A stretch of DNA of 64,000 bases, taken from NCBI GenBank assembly GCA_910584645.1, contig CAJUAU010000008.1:63052-127051 (forward strand), read 5' to 3'. The notes under the pieces were generated by a model. The model had not been told where the DNA came from and did not search any database. It was given only the letters and a program-made list of their open reading frames with translations. A program made the translations under genes and the position numbers. This DNA comes from an uncultured Eubacterium sp. (lineage in GTDB: Bacteria; Bacillota; Clostridia; Lachnospirales; Lachnospiraceae). Shown one piece after another: positions 35,720 to 44,875 of the stretch (the first letter of the stretch is position 1; each line of letters opens with the position of its first letter).

Positions 35720-36819
35720 GTATCCGCCTCCTTTTCTGGCATTTTCCCTGTGATACAGATATCTTCCCCAAAGGGGATGATTTCTATTTCATTTAGGACT
35801 TCCGCCTCCCCCATTCTGGCAAACCCAGCCCCCTCTACCGGGGATCTTGCCTCTTTTCCCCCGATCAGCTTTGGGGCGACATAGGCGTACACCCGGTTTA
35901 CAAGCCCGGTCAGAAGAAGGGAACCATGTAACGTTCCTCCTCCCTCCACCAGAACACTGTCAATCTGCATCTCTCCCAGCTTTTCAAATAACAGTTCTAA
36001 GTCCACCTGGTCTCCATCCCCGCACTTTATTAGTTCTACTCCAGCAGATAAAAGTTTCTCTTTCTTTTCTTCCTTTCCATCCCCGGCATATGCCACTATC
36101 GTGCGGATCTCCGATGCAGATATCACGATCTGGCTTTCCTCCGGGATCCTGAGATGGGTATCACAGATGATGCGGACTGGATCTGTCCCTCCCGGGAAGC
36201 GGCAGTTCAGCATGGGGTCGTCAGCGAGGACTGTATCCACACCTGCCATGATGGCAGAATATTTATTTCGCAGCTCATGCACATGCTTCCTGGCGTCCTC
36301 CCCCGTCACCCATTTGGAATCTCCGGTATAGGCGGCGATCTTTCCATCCAGCGTCATAGCATATTTCATGGCCACAAAGGGCATTCCGGTGCGGATATAG
36401 TAAAAAAATATCTCATTAAGCTCCAGGCATTCTTTTTCCAGGATCCCGGTCTCCACCTGGACCCCCTTTTCTCTCAGCAGGCGGACGCCATTTCCCGCCA
36501 CCTTTGGATTCGGATCCATAGCCCCCACAAAAACCCTGCCAATCTTTTTTTCTATGATGATATCCGTACAGGGCGGTGTCTTTCCCTGATGGCAGCAGGG
36601 TTCCAGGGTGACATACAGATCTGCCCCCTCCACATCTTCCCTGCATTTTGTCAGTGCATTTCTCTCAGCATGAAATTCACCGTATCTCTCGTGGCATCCC
36701 TCTGCCACGATTCTTCCGTCCTTCACCACCACACATCCCACCATGGGATTGGGGGAGGTGTGTCCCATGGCAGTCTCCGCCAGCTCCAGGGCACGTTTCA
36801 TATAATCTTCATATGACAA
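35704..36819 (-). CDS. ribD: bifunctional pyrimidine deaminase/reductase RibD
   Basis: 371 residues. The deaminase half has HAERNALTKC and PCCHQGKTPPCTD (zinc HAE...PCxxxxxxPPC); the reductase half has KYAMTLDGKIA, SKWVTGEDARKHVHELR and VEGGGTLHGSLL. The start is a TTG at 36819 with AAGGAGG seven bases upstream, giving the standard SYEDYMKRALELA opening; the next ATG (36801) lacks a ribosome site. First gene under the FMN riboswitch. Confidence 0.95.
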   Translation of the reverse strand: MSYEDYMKRALELAETAMGHTSPNPMVGCVVVKDGRIVAEGCHERYGEFHAERNALTKCREDVEGADLYVTLEPCCHQGKTPPCTDIIIEKKIGRVFVGAMDPNPKVAGNGVRLLREKGVQVETGILEKECLELNEIFFYYIRTGMPFVAMKYAMTLDGKIAAYTGDSKWVTGEDARKHVHELRNKYSAIMAGVDTVLADDPMLNCRFPGGTDPVRIICDTHLRIPEESQIVISASEIRTIVAYAGDGKEEKKEKLLSAGVELIKCGDGDQVDLELLFEKLGEMQIDSVLVEGGGTLHGSLLLTGLVNRVYAYVAPKLIGGKEARSPVEGAGFARMGEAEVLNEIEIIPFGEDICITGKMPEKEADTCLPE

Positions 36820-36857
36820 AGGGAATCCCTCCTTCCGCGGCACAGAGTATTCAAAAA

Positions 36858-36893
36858 GACCCTGAATATCCTGGTATGTATATTCAGAGCCTT
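36858..36893 (-). terminator. riboswitch-controlled terminator before ribD
   Basis: On the minus strand GGCTCTGAATAT pairs with ATATTCAGGGTC and is followed by TTTTT. It lies between the FMN aptamer and the ribD ribosome site, as expected for FMN-dependent premature termination. Confidence 0.8.
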
Positions 36894-36933
36894 GATAAAT
36901 TCGTATTTTTATTAATAAACCCGAACCATCTTC

Positions 36934-37053
36934 TTCCATCCAGACTATACTGTCGGCTTTGGAATTTCACCAAATCAGCGGCAGCGGCAATAGATGCCGA
37001 ACCGGTCGCGGGCTGTAACCGCCGGTGAGGAATTTCACCTCGCCCTGAAGATT
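36934..37053 (-). promoter_or_regulatory. FMN riboswitch (RFN element)
   Basis: Minus-strand sequence carries the conserved RFN boxes in order: ATCTTCAGGGCGAGGTGAAA, TTCCTCACCGGCGGT, AGCCCGCGA, GATTTGGTGAAATTCCAAAG, and CCGACAGTATAGTC ending in TGGAAGAAGATGG. Binding of FMN should favour the terminator downstream and shut off ribDE-BA-H. Confidence 0.97.
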
Positions 37054-37065
37054 GTTTTAGCCCGG

Positions 37066-37081
37066 CGGCACCGCCAGGCTG
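37066..37081 (-). repeat. possible relative of the dispersed GCCTGACGG end motif
   Basis: Minus strand CAGCCTGGCGGTGCCG, 13 of 16 matches to the end of the lysA leader element, here forming a small hairpin just upstream of the riboswitch. With the imperfect match it may be chance. Confidence 0.35.
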
Positions 37082-37164
37082 CCAAAATTTATTATAGCAT
37101 GGGGACTTTATTCTGTCAAATGGCAACTGACAGTCTGGCACAATATCCAGCGGGGATATCTATC

Positions 37165-37386
37165 ACCAATTCAGCAATCTCCTGCTTATATTCATGACGC
37201 TATATAGAACTCTTGTTACTATAACATCCATATCTTCGATCACATAAAAAACTGAGTAATTATCTATCACTAGTTATAGATTTCTTCCATATCAGCCAGT
37301 TCCCTATCAGTAATTCGTACTTTATGTATCAAATCTTTGATTTCTTCCACAAATGGCTCATAACCTGAAACTTCTATCTCCTTCAA
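37165..37386 (-). pseudogene. remnant of a RelE/ParE-type toxin and a small upstream frame
   Basis: A 38-codon frame (37386-37270, TTG start, GGAGG six bases upstream) reads LKEIEVSGYEPFVEEIKDLI and ends MEEIYN. Directly after it an AT-rich stretch reads NYSVFYVIEDMDVIVTRVLY, the closing strand typical of RelE/ParE toxins, with a frameshift before a tail RHEYKQEIAEL. No intact N-terminus exists, so this is a decayed toxin-antitoxin locus. The identity of the small frame is not known; it could be a fused piece of the antitoxin. Confidence 0.55.
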
Positions 37387-37455
37387 ATCCGTTCCTCCAA
37401 ATCTCGCACCGCTGGTGCGAGAAATTCATCAGCCTTTACAATCCCACATTTCCCT

Positions 37456-38085
37456 CTACAATTCATTTAGATATTTCTGCAATTTATCCACAAATTGTCC
37501 AATATGTATGCCATCTACAAAAGAATGGTGTGCCTGAACCGACACTGGCATCATAACCCGTCTATCCTTTTCGTAATATTTCCCCCAATCAAACAAAGGT
37601 GTTGCATTATCCTTCTTACCCGAATTGGTATGGGAAATATGGGTATATGTCACCCAGGGCATCGGGGAACATTGAAATACATCATTGCCAAGCGGTCCGG
37701 TAAAATATTCTTTTTGTTCTTCTGCCGTTTGTGCTGCCAATTCCACATATTCTTTCATTGTGTTCCGCATAGGAACATTAACCACCTTAAATAATTCTGT
37801 ATCTTTGTTCAAGTAAGTAAAAGCGGTATCAATTTTATCAAATAAAACGATTTTACCATCTAAAAAACGATAACGGAATGCCTCAATCTCATTTGCACAT
37901 TTACATACCGCATAGACAAATGCAAGTGTAAAGGAAAAATTTTGTCTTTTAATCTGTTGCAAAAAATTTGTGATGTCTACATCAAAAGTTACGCAAAATG
38001 CAGGCTCAACACTGTTTCTAAAAACCATACAGTGCATAGCCCTTTCCCATGCCTTTTCATCTATAACCTTGTATGTATTTGCCAT
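37456..38085 (-). CDS. cat: chloramphenicol O-acetyltransferase, CatA type
   Basis: 209 residues, right for type A CAT, a trimeric enzyme that acetylates chloramphenicol with acetyl-CoA. The catalytic motif is VSVQAHHSFVDGIHIGQFVD with HHxxxDG near the C-terminus. SFTLAFVYAVCKCANEIEAF and FTYLNKDTELFKV are family regions. Codons are much more AT-rich than the surrounding core genes, and remnants of other genes flank it, which points to acquisition by transfer. Whether it gives drug resistance or acts on another small substrate cannot be told. Confidence 0.92.
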   Translation of the reverse strand: MANTYKVIDEKAWERAMHCMVFRNSVEPAFCVTFDVDITNFLQQIKRQNFSFTLAFVYAVCKCANEIEAFRYRFLDGKIVLFDKIDTAFTYLNKDTELFKVVNVPMRNTMKEYVELAAQTAEEQKEYFTGPLGNDVFQCSPMPWVTYTHISHTNSGKKDNATPLFDWGKYYEKDRRVMMPVSVQAHHSFVDGIHIGQFVDKLQKYLNEL

Positions 38086-38297
38086 AAATCCACCTCTCCA
38101 ACACCTTACTTTCTAGGCTCTTACTCATTTTCATATATTTTCTCTGTAAAAAAGCAAAAACCGACATTTATCGTTCAAAGCAAAGAAATATAACTATTTT
38201 TACCCCAATATGTATGTTCTGCTGTCATCAAATGAATTTCTATCATATACGTTCCTATTTCGTGTTTTTATTTCATATTTATACTTAACAGTCAATA

Positions 38298-38657
38298 TCA
38301 CTGCTTGATTGCGACAAGCACAGAAAACTTTTGATAAGAATACACACACTTCACCGCCCGAAACCCACAATTTTTTAATATATCGATTTCCTGTTCAACA
38401 GAGCATTCTCTGTCTAGTTTTCTGCGTTCTTTCCATTGTTCTATCTCTTGATTCGATAATCCACCATGCATCAAATAACTTACCCAATAAGAATCAAACC
38501 AATGATTCATTTCCGGCTGTCCTGCACAAAACTGGTCATAATTTGCGAATACACCACCTTCGGGCAATACCTGATAAATTTCTGAAAACAAATTCATCAT
38601 ATTCTCATCTTCTAAATGATGTACTGATAAGGCAGAAATCACCGCATCAAAAACCAT
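38298..38657 (-). pseudogene. SAM-dependent methyltransferase, N-terminally truncated
   Basis: 119 residues that begin at motif II of a class I methyltransferase (FDAVISALSVHHLEDENMM, then LPEGGVFANYDQF). The nucleotide-binding motif I, about 80 residues, is missing; the frame continues upstream only to the neighbouring gene's stop. Probably inactive. AT-rich like its neighbours. Confidence 0.75.
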
Positions 38658-38699
38658 ATCCGGCAGCTTACAGCTATATCTAAATCCCCTATAAAAAAG

Positions 38700-39239
38700 T
38701 TATCGGCTCAAATTTATTGTAAAAATTTCTTCCACTGGAAATGTAATTTTGACCAGCCCAATCGAGGTAAACTCGCCACATATTTTTTCAAAATTGCGTA
38801 ATAATAAATCACTCGCCCTAAAAAATGCATCCTCTTCATCATCACGAGTAAGCGCTATTGTACAATGCGGAACCCAACGGTCCGGACAATACCATTCCCA
38901 ACCGCTTGCATCAAAATCTGTCAAGCTTTCGTGCAATTCTCTTTGAAATTGGTACATTCCCTGATTCATAACAGGCGATACAAAAATCGTTTTCGTATCA
39001 TTAAACATCCCCAATGAACCAATATATGCAGGCATCACTTTATGACTGTCTGCAAATTCTTTTAGTTTTTCCATACAATCAGCCTCATTCACATCATTGA
39101 AACAGGCTAAGGTAAGGTGTGGTCGTGTTTTCCATTCTAAAAACTTTGTGCTTATTTTTTCATCTGCAATTTTTTGAGCCAAATTCATAAGTTTGCTTTC
39201 TGTTTTTTCATCGTAGTATAGTTCTATCGCATACTGCAT
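38700..39239 (-). CDS. 2'-5' RNA ligase/2H phosphoesterase family protein
   Basis: 179 residues with the two HxT motifs that define the fold: RPHLTLACF near residue 40 and PHCTIAL near 127. Members hydrolyse or form 2',5' or cyclic phosphate bonds in RNA or nucleotides; the substrate here is unknown. Both catalytic histidines are present, so it could be active. It lies in the AT-rich island between gene fragments. Confidence 0.85.
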   Translation of the reverse strand: MQYAIELYYDEKTESKLMNLAQKIADEKISTKFLEWKTRPHLTLACFNDVNEADCMEKLKEFADSHKVMPAYIGSLGMFNDTKTIFVSPVMNQGMYQFQRELHESLTDFDASGWEWYCPDRWVPHCTIALTRDDEEDAFFRASDLLLRNFEKICGEFTSIGLVKITFPVEEIFTINLSR

Positions 39240-39264
39240 AATAAACTCCTTTCAAAATGCTGAT

Positions 39265-39425
39265 TTATTGCGGCATTCTCTTAAACATTACAGAAACACA
39301 ATCCTTATTTAATCCCACCTTTTTGTAAAACGCTTCATTATCCTCAATAGATATTAACTGTATTATGTATACTCCTTTTTCTTTCAGCTCTTTTTCTAAA
39401 TTGGATCACAAATCTCTTCCTACCC
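39265..39425 (-). pseudogene. GNAT acetyltransferase C-terminal remnant
   Basis: A stretch of about 46 codons reads LEKELKEKGVYIIQLISIED, then NEAFYKKVGLNKD, the acetyl-CoA end of a GNAT domain. A TGA breaks it just before. No N-terminal part exists. Confidence 0.65.
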
Positions 39426-39557
39426 CTTCCTATAATGTCAAGCCCTAAATTACTGATTTTTAGGCTTTTTCTTTAAATAGTCACCTTATAAACGAGAGCT
39501 AAATGTGCAGAACAGTTATTGTATCTTGTACTGAATAGTTAAATGAGGCAAAACATT

Positions 39558-39913
39558 TTACGCCGCAGTCGTTTCCTTCTTTTCCGAACGTCTGATATCC
39601 ATTAACATCTTCTTCGGATCATAGAGCGTTCCTTTCTTCAGAATTGTATAGATTATCCTTAGAAGCTTGCAGGATATCACAATCAATGACTGCATTTTTT
39701 CAGCGGATTATCGGTCCGTGTCGTATAGTAAATATGCAGTTCGTTGAATTCCTCCGCATGTGCCACTGCTGACTTTTCCGCCTGGAATAACCAGTATCTA
39801 AGCCGTTTGCGCCCCCTGTGGCTGATTTTGGTTTCTCCTTTATGCTTTCCTGAACTACATGCTACAAGACCTAATCCGCTTTATTTTTGTATTTCCTTCA
39901 CATCATCAAATCT
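39558..39913 (-). pseudogene. IS110-family transposase C-terminal remnant
   Basis: Reads FDDVKEIQK, stop, then SGLGLVACSSGKHKGETKIS, AEKSAVAHAEEFNELHIYYT and, after loss of one A in an A-run (around 39695), SLIVISCKLLRIIYTILKKG and a TTAA terminus with stop TAA. This is the transposase C-terminal domain of IS110-like elements. It has an internal stop, a frameshift and no DEDD catalytic half. Its 5' break coincides with the dispersed end motif at 39917-39932. Confidence 0.75.
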
Positions 39914-39916
39914 CAA

Positions 39917-39932
39917 TGGCGCCGTCAGGCTA
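39917..39932 (-). repeat. dispersed end motif overlapping the pyrD stop
   Basis: Minus strand TAGCCTGACGGCGCCA, 15 of 16 bases equal to the outer end of the lysA leader element (26808-26823). Its TAG is the pyrD stop codon. It marks the junction to the transposase remnant. Confidence 0.65.
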
Positions 39933-40832
39933 ACCCACACACCCGATAATATCCGTAATCCCCGACAGCCCCTCTTCCTTCACATAGCGTTCCAGTCCAT
40001 CGATGATCTCGGTGGTGGCATAGGGGTTGAAAAAGTTTGCCGTCCCCACTGCCACCATCGTAGCTCCCGCCATAAGAAACTCCAGGGCATCCTCTGTGTT
40101 CTGGATCCCGCCCATGCCAAGCACCGGGATCTTAACCGCGTGCGCCACCTGGTACACCATACGCACCGCCACCGGTTTCACACAAGGGCCGGACATTCCT
40201 GCGGTCTGATTGGCAATGGCAAAAGTCTTCCTCGCTACATCAATCTTCATACCCGTCAGCGTATTGATCAGGGAAACCCCGTCGGCCCCGCCTGCTTCCA
40301 CCGCTCTCGCCATCTCGGTGATGTCTGTCACATTGGGGCTGAGTTTCATGATGACCGGCTGCTTTGCCACCCGTTTTACCGCCCTGGTGATCTCCTCTGC
40401 CATCTCCGGCTTCTGGCCAAAGGCGATTCCTCCCGCCTTTACGTTTGGACAGGAAATATTGATCTCCAGCATATCCACAGGCTCCTCTGCCAGGCGCTCT
40501 GCCACTTCCACATAATCCTCTTTGGACCGCCCGCATACGTTTACGATCACCCGGGCATTCTTCTCTTGTAGAAAAGGAAGGTCCCTCTGGATGAAGGTAT
40601 CGATCCCTGGGTTCTGCAGACCAATGGCATTTAACATACCAGCGTGGGTTTCCGCGATCCTGGGGGTTGGATTTCCTTCCCAGGGCACACTGGCTACCCC
40701 TTTTGTCGTCACTGCACCCAGCCGGGCCAGATCCACAAACTCACTGTATTCCATGCCGGAACCAAAGGTTCCCGACGCCGTCGTAACCGGATTCTTAAAG
40801 GGTATTCCTGCGAAATTAACTTCTAAACTCAT
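39930..40832 (-). CDS. pyrD: dihydroorotate dehydrogenase B, catalytic subunit
   Basis: 300-residue class 1B enzyme that oxidises dihydroorotate with FMN and passes electrons to PyrK. Motifs: NPVTTASGTFGSGMEYSEF, NISCPNVKAGG with the catalytic cysteine, VKPVAVRMVYQVA and GMGGIQNTEDALEFLMAGA. Last gene of the pyrimidine operon. Its stop TAG falls inside the repeat motif at 39917-39932, so the extreme C-terminus may have been changed by insertion. Confidence 0.97.
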   Translation of the reverse strand: MSLEVNFAGIPFKNPVTTASGTFGSGMEYSEFVDLARLGAVTTKGVASVPWEGNPTPRIAETHAGMLNAIGLQNPGIDTFIQRDLPFLQEKNARVIVNVCGRSKEDYVEVAERLAEEPVDMLEINISCPNVKAGGIAFGQKPEMAEEITRAVKRVAKQPVIMKLSPNVTDITEMARAVEAGGADGVSLINTLTGMKIDVARKTFAIANQTAGMSGPCVKPVAVRMVYQVAHAVKIPVLGMGGIQNTEDALEFLMAGATMVAVGTANFFNPYATTEIIDGLERYVKEEGLSGITDIIGCVG

Positions 40833-40859
40833 ATCCTTCTCCCTCTCATTATCAATCGA

Positions 40860-41636
40860 CTATAGTTCTACTTCCGTAGACAAAAATACTGGACCATCCT
40901 TGCAGACTCTCTTATTCTTTACCTTGGAATGGTCATCGATCTCTGCTGAGTGGCAGACACAAGCCAGACATGCCCCCACTCCACAGGCCATCCGCTCTTC
41001 CATAGACAGATATGCCTTGATATCATGCTCCTGGGCAAAGTTCTTTACTCCCCTCAGCATCGGCGTCGGTCCGCAGGAATAGATCACATCTACCCCCTTT
41101 TCCAGAAGTTTCTGCTCACTTATGGCATCGATCACAGTTCCCTTTGTGCCTGCGCTTCCATCGTCCGTAGCAATAAACACTTCCGCCTTTTCTTCAAATT
41201 CATCCTTTAAAAACATGTCGCTGTCCCGGTATCCCAGCACTACGGCAGCTTTGCCGCCAAACTGTTTTGCCAGTTCCAGCATAGGCGGAATGCCGATGCC
41301 GCCACCGATCAGCAGCGGTCTTATTCCCTCCTGCTTAAATCCATTTCCCAGAGGGCCCAGTACCTCGATCTGATCCCCGGAAACCAGCCGTGAAAATTCT
41401 TCTGTCCCTGCTCCCACGACGCGGTATACCAGTCTCAGGCACCCTGCTTTTTGATCCAGTTCACAGATGCTGATGGGTCTTGGCAGAAGCCTGTCCTTCT
41501 CCTGGCAGTACAGGGACACAAATTGTCCTGGAAGGGCATGTTTCACAATATCCGGCGCCTCCAGCCAAAGGCTAAATACAGCGGGAGCCAGCTGTACTGA
41601 CTCCCGGACACGGCATAGACTTTTCTGTTTACTCAT
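40860..41636 (-). CDS. pyrK: dihydroorotate dehydrogenase B, electron transfer subunit
   Basis: 258 residues. The FAD part has LLPRPISICELD and the NAD part GGGIGIPPMLELAKQ. Four C-terminal cysteines for a 2Fe-2S cluster are in CGVGACLACVCHS and VCKDGPVF. Couples PyrD to NAD+. Confidence 0.97.
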   Translation of the reverse strand: MSKQKSLCRVRESVQLAPAVFSLWLEAPDIVKHALPGQFVSLYCQEKDRLLPRPISICELDQKAGCLRLVYRVVGAGTEEFSRLVSGDQIEVLGPLGNGFKQEGIRPLLIGGGIGIPPMLELAKQFGGKAAVVLGYRDSDMFLKDEFEEKAEVFIATDDGSAGTKGTVIDAISEQKLLEKGVDVIYSCGPTPMLRGVKNFAQEHDIKAYLSMEERMACGVGACLACVCHSAEIDDHSKVKNKRVCKDGPVFLSTEVEL

Positions 41637-41647
41637 ATCCTGCTCCT

Positions 41648-42598
41648 TTATTCAAGGCTGCTCAAAGCATCGCTCATTGTTTTTGCCTTCAGTGCTTCGT
41701 CCGGAATCTTAAAGTCTTCCGCATTGTTTATATTTTTATAAGACATGGTCATATTCATATCAGAAACCTTCAACTCTATGGAATCCATCATCTTTTTCAC
41801 TTCCTCTGCTTCATCCCCTTCGGCCTCTTCCAATGCCTTTTCTTTCGCATATTTCATGGTCTCATCAAACATCTTATTCATCATATCCGTCATCGGATAC
41901 TCCACACGGCTGATCTCCTGTTTTTTCACATCCACATATACCGTAAGGCTCACATCTCCAATGCTGGAAACCACTCTGTTCATAAGCTCTTCGTATTCTT
42001 TGGTCTCTACCTCACCCAGACTGCTGAGCAGTGATTTGACACTGGAGGAACTTCCCTCTAACGTAGACTTCATTTCCTCGCCGCTTATTTTATAGTCATA
42101 TACATGGTAAGTGGTTTCTCCCTCTTTCTTTTCTTCCTTTTTCGTATATTGGCCGATGTCAGCACTTAACTGATTGGAAAATGAATTCATTCCAGAAGAT
42201 GCAAGAGCTGTATCCAGATCTCCCAGCTCCATCTTCGTCCAGATCCCATCTGCTTTCATATAGAGCACATATTTTTCATCTTCTTTCTGGATGTACGACT
42301 CCATCAGTGCAGACTGTCCCATAGAGGATACCGATCCAGTTATTTTCATTTTAACAGGATCTTGAAACATCGCTCCTTTGAGATCCATTTTCAAATCCTG
42401 ATCCTGGGACTCTTCTCCCATTTTCATGGACATCTTTCCGGACATGCCGATTTCTATCTCGCAGCTCTCAGCGTTATTAATGCCGGTAACGGCAGACATC
42501 AGGACCTCCTCTTCACTTTTCCCGCCACAACCGGTCAGACAACCGATGGCCAGTACAACACACATCATCATTGCAAATATTTTTGTCATCTTCTTCAT
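41648..42598 (-). CDS. lipoprotein of unknown function within the pyr operon
   Basis: 316 residues, signal peptide with lipobox (IGCLTGCGGKS, Cys near 24). The rest is a beta-rich extracellular domain with repeated SGKMSMKM and KMKITGSVSS patterns, like the LolA/LppX-type or DUF6612 lipoproteins that bind hydrophobic ligands. It is transcribed between pyrF and pyrK though nothing ties it to pyrimidine synthesis. Confidence 0.75.
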   Translation of the reverse strand: MKKMTKIFAMMMCVVLAIGCLTGCGGKSEEEVLMSAVTGINNAESCEIEIGMSGKMSMKMGEESQDQDLKMDLKGAMFQDPVKMKITGSVSSMGQSALMESYIQKEDEKYVLYMKADGIWTKMELGDLDTALASSGMNSFSNQLSADIGQYTKKEEKKEGETTYHVYDYKISGEEMKSTLEGSSSSVKSLLSSLGEVETKEYEELMNRVVSSIGDVSLTVYVDVKKQEISRVEYPMTDMMNKMFDETMKYAKEKALEEAEGDEAEEVKKMMDSIELKVSDMNMTMSYKNINNAEDFKIPDEALKAKTMSDALSSLE

Positions 42599-42618
42599 AA
42601 TGATAACCTTCCTTTCTG

Positions 42619-43536
42619 TTAAAAAATGCTGTTTATATCCTCTTTCATATTCAGTGCAGCCTGTCTCGCCGCCTCAGCAAATCCCGTATCTCCAAACTTT
42701 TCATAAGCTGGCTGCTTATATGCCGCGATGATCCCTCTGGATGAGTTCACGATAGCCCCCAGACCGTCTTCATTAAAATATGGAAGAAGATCCTTTGCGG
42801 TTCCTCCCTGGGCTCCATATCCAGGAACGAGAATATAAGTTTTTGGCATTACCTTTCTCATGATCCTGCCCATCTCCGGGTAGGTAGCCCCCACTACTGC
42901 TCCTACATAACTGTAGGCATCTCCCATGCACTCTTCTCCCCATTTTACGACCTGTTCTCCAACCAGTTCATACAGAGGTTTTCCATCGATCTTCTGATCC
43001 TGGAACTCTCCGCTGGATGGATTCGATGTCTTAACAAGGATAAATAATCCCTTTTTCTCCTCCTTGCACACTTCTACAAAAGGTTTGATGCCATCCACTC
43101 CAAAATAGGGATTCACGGTAATAAAATCTTCGTCAAAAGCAGCAAGTTTTTTACTTCCAACCTTTACTTTCCCGATGTGTCCGGCAGCGTAGGCCGCGGA
43201 AGTGGATCCAATATCCCCACGTTTCACATCCCCGATGACCACCAGTCCCTTTTCTTTACAGTAATCAACGGTTTTCTTAAACACCTCAAGTCCTGGTATG
43301 CCAAACTGCTCATACATGGCGATCTGAGGTTTTACTGCGGGAACAATGTCACAGATGGCATCCACGATCCCCTTATTATACTGCCATACTGCCTCTGCCG
43401 CAGCTTCCAGGGTTTCCCCCCGCTCACGGATGGCATTCTGCAGCAGATATTCCGGCACATAGTCCAGCATGGGATCCAGCCCAACGACAATAGGGGCTTC
43501 CATCTTTTTTATCCTGTTGACCAGTACATTGATCAT
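42619..43536 (-). CDS. pyrF: orotidine 5'-phosphate decarboxylase (type 2)
   Basis: 305 residues from the ATG at 43536. The long form has IVVGLDPMLDYVP near the N-terminus, GDVKRGDIGSTSAAYA with the catalytic Asp-Lys-x-x-Asp motif, and LVPGYGAQGGTAKDLL with the phosphate-binding end. Makes UMP from OMP. Confidence 0.95.
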   Translation of the reverse strand: MINVLVNRIKKMEAPIVVGLDPMLDYVPEYLLQNAIRERGETLEAAAEAVWQYNKGIVDAICDIVPAVKPQIAMYEQFGIPGLEVFKKTVDYCKEKGLVVIGDVKRGDIGSTSAAYAAGHIGKVKVGSKKLAAFDEDFITVNPYFGVDGIKPFVEVCKEEKKGLFILVKTSNPSSGEFQDQKIDGKPLYELVGEQVVKWGEECMGDAYSYVGAVVGATYPEMGRIMRKVMPKTYILVPGYGAQGGTAKDLLPYFNEDGLGAIVNSSRGIIAAYKQPAYEKFGDTGFAEAARQAALNMKEDINSIF

Positions 43537-43576
43537 CCTGCTTCTCCTTTCCAATCATCTACGGGTTGCTGTTTCG

Positions 43577-44875
43577 TTATGCAAAAGGGTACACCACTAC
43601 CCCGCCCAGGATGGTATACTCGATCCTTCCGGATACCTTTCGTCCATGGAAAGGCGTGTTCTTCCCCTTTGATACAAAATTATTTTTATCAATCACATAT
43701 TCAGCGTCAAAATCTGCTATGGTAATATCCGCCGGCATCCCTATTTCAAGGGAACCGCCCTCTACCCCCAGGATCTCACAGGGGCCGGTGCTCATCCGGC
43801 TCACCAATTCCAGGGGAGTCAGGATCCCGGTCTTCACAAGCTCCGTCACCGCCAGGGAAAATGCCGTTTCCGAACCGACGATGCCAAAAGGCGCCTCCGC
43901 AATGGACCGGTTCTTCTCCTCCTCACTGTGGGGAGCGTGATCGGTGGAAATAGCTTCCATGATCCCGCATCCCAGCCCCTGTCTTAGTTTTTCTACATCC
44001 GTAGAAGAGCGAAGAGGCGGATTCATCTTATAATCTGCATCGTCGGAAGGAATATCTTCATCTGTCAGTGTAAAATGATGCGGACACACCTCACCGCTCA
44101 CTGAAAGCCCTTCTTCTTTGGCGATGCGTATCATCTCCACACTGTCTTCAGTGGAACAGTGACAGAGATGGAGTCTGGCACCAGTCTCTTTTGCCAGCAG
44201 GATATCCCGCGCCACGATCACGTCTTCCACAGCGTTGCTGATTCCTCTTATCCCCAGTTCTTCCGCTCTTTTGCCAGCATTCATGGCGCCCTTTTCTACC
44301 ATATTAATATCTTCGCAGTGGGCAAATACCGGAATAGAAAGTCTCCTTGCCTCCTGCATACCCTGCCGGTACAGACTGGCATTCATCACACTTTTGCCAT
44401 CCTCACTGATGGCTTTGATCCCTGCCTTCACCATACCTTCAATGTCCGCCAGTTCTTTGCCTTTCTGGCCTTTTGTCACAGCTCCTACAGGATAAACATG
44501 GATCGGGCTATCCTTCTTCGCGATCTCCAGAACTCTTTGTACCATTTCCGGACAATCGGTGGATGGATTCGTGTTTGGCATCGGGCATACGGCAGTAAAT
44601 CCGCCTTTTGCCGCTGCCATCGTCCCCGTTTTTATAGTCTCTTTGTACTCATAACCAGGTTCTCTCAGATGCACGTGAAGATCTACAAACCCGGGCATCA
44701 CATATTTTCCCGCCGCATCGATGACCTTCGTACCAGCAGACTCAATCTCTTTGCGCTTCTCTTCAGAAAACACGCCTCTGTCTGTAATCTTCCCATCGCT
44801 CACATACAGATCACCAATCCCGTCATATCCGCTGGCTGGATCCAATAGATGTCCGTTTTTAATCAATAGGTTCAA
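43577..44875 (-). CDS. pyrC: dihydroorotase
   Basis: About 432 residues from a TTG at 44875 (AGGTGG upstream), giving the normal NLLIKNGHLLDPASG opening. Zinc ligands are in PGFVDLHVHLREPGYE; then NTNPSTDCPE, HCEDINMVE, LHLCHCSTEDS and the metal aspartate in ISTDHAPHSEEEK. Class I type. It overlaps the end of the nudix gene by 17 bases. Confidence 0.93.
   Translation of the reverse strand: MNLLIKNGHLLDPASGYDGIGDLYVSDGKITDRGVFSEEKRKEIESAGTKVIDAAGKYVMPGFVDLHVHLREPGYEYKETIKTGTMAAAKGGFTAVCPMPNTNPSTDCPEMVQRVLEIAKKDSPIHVYPVGAVTKGQKGKELADIEGMVKAGIKAISEDGKSVMNASLYRQGMQEARRLSIPVFAHCEDINMVEKGAMNAGKRAEELGIRGISNAVEDVIVARDILLAKETGARLHLCHCSTEDSVEMIRIAKEEGLSVSGEVCPHHFTLTDEDIPSDDADYKMNPPLRSSTDVEKLRQGLGCGIMEAISTDHAPHSEEEKNRSIAEAPFGIVGSETAFSLAVTELVKTGILTPLELVSRMSTGPCEILGVEGGSLEIGMPADITIADFDAEYVIDKNNFVSKGKNTPFHGRKVSGRIEYTILGGVVVYPFA

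Noticed and set aside
39481..39932. Active IS110 element
   Set aside because: Only the transposase C-terminal part remains, with a stop and a frameshift, and the catalytic N-terminal domain is absent.
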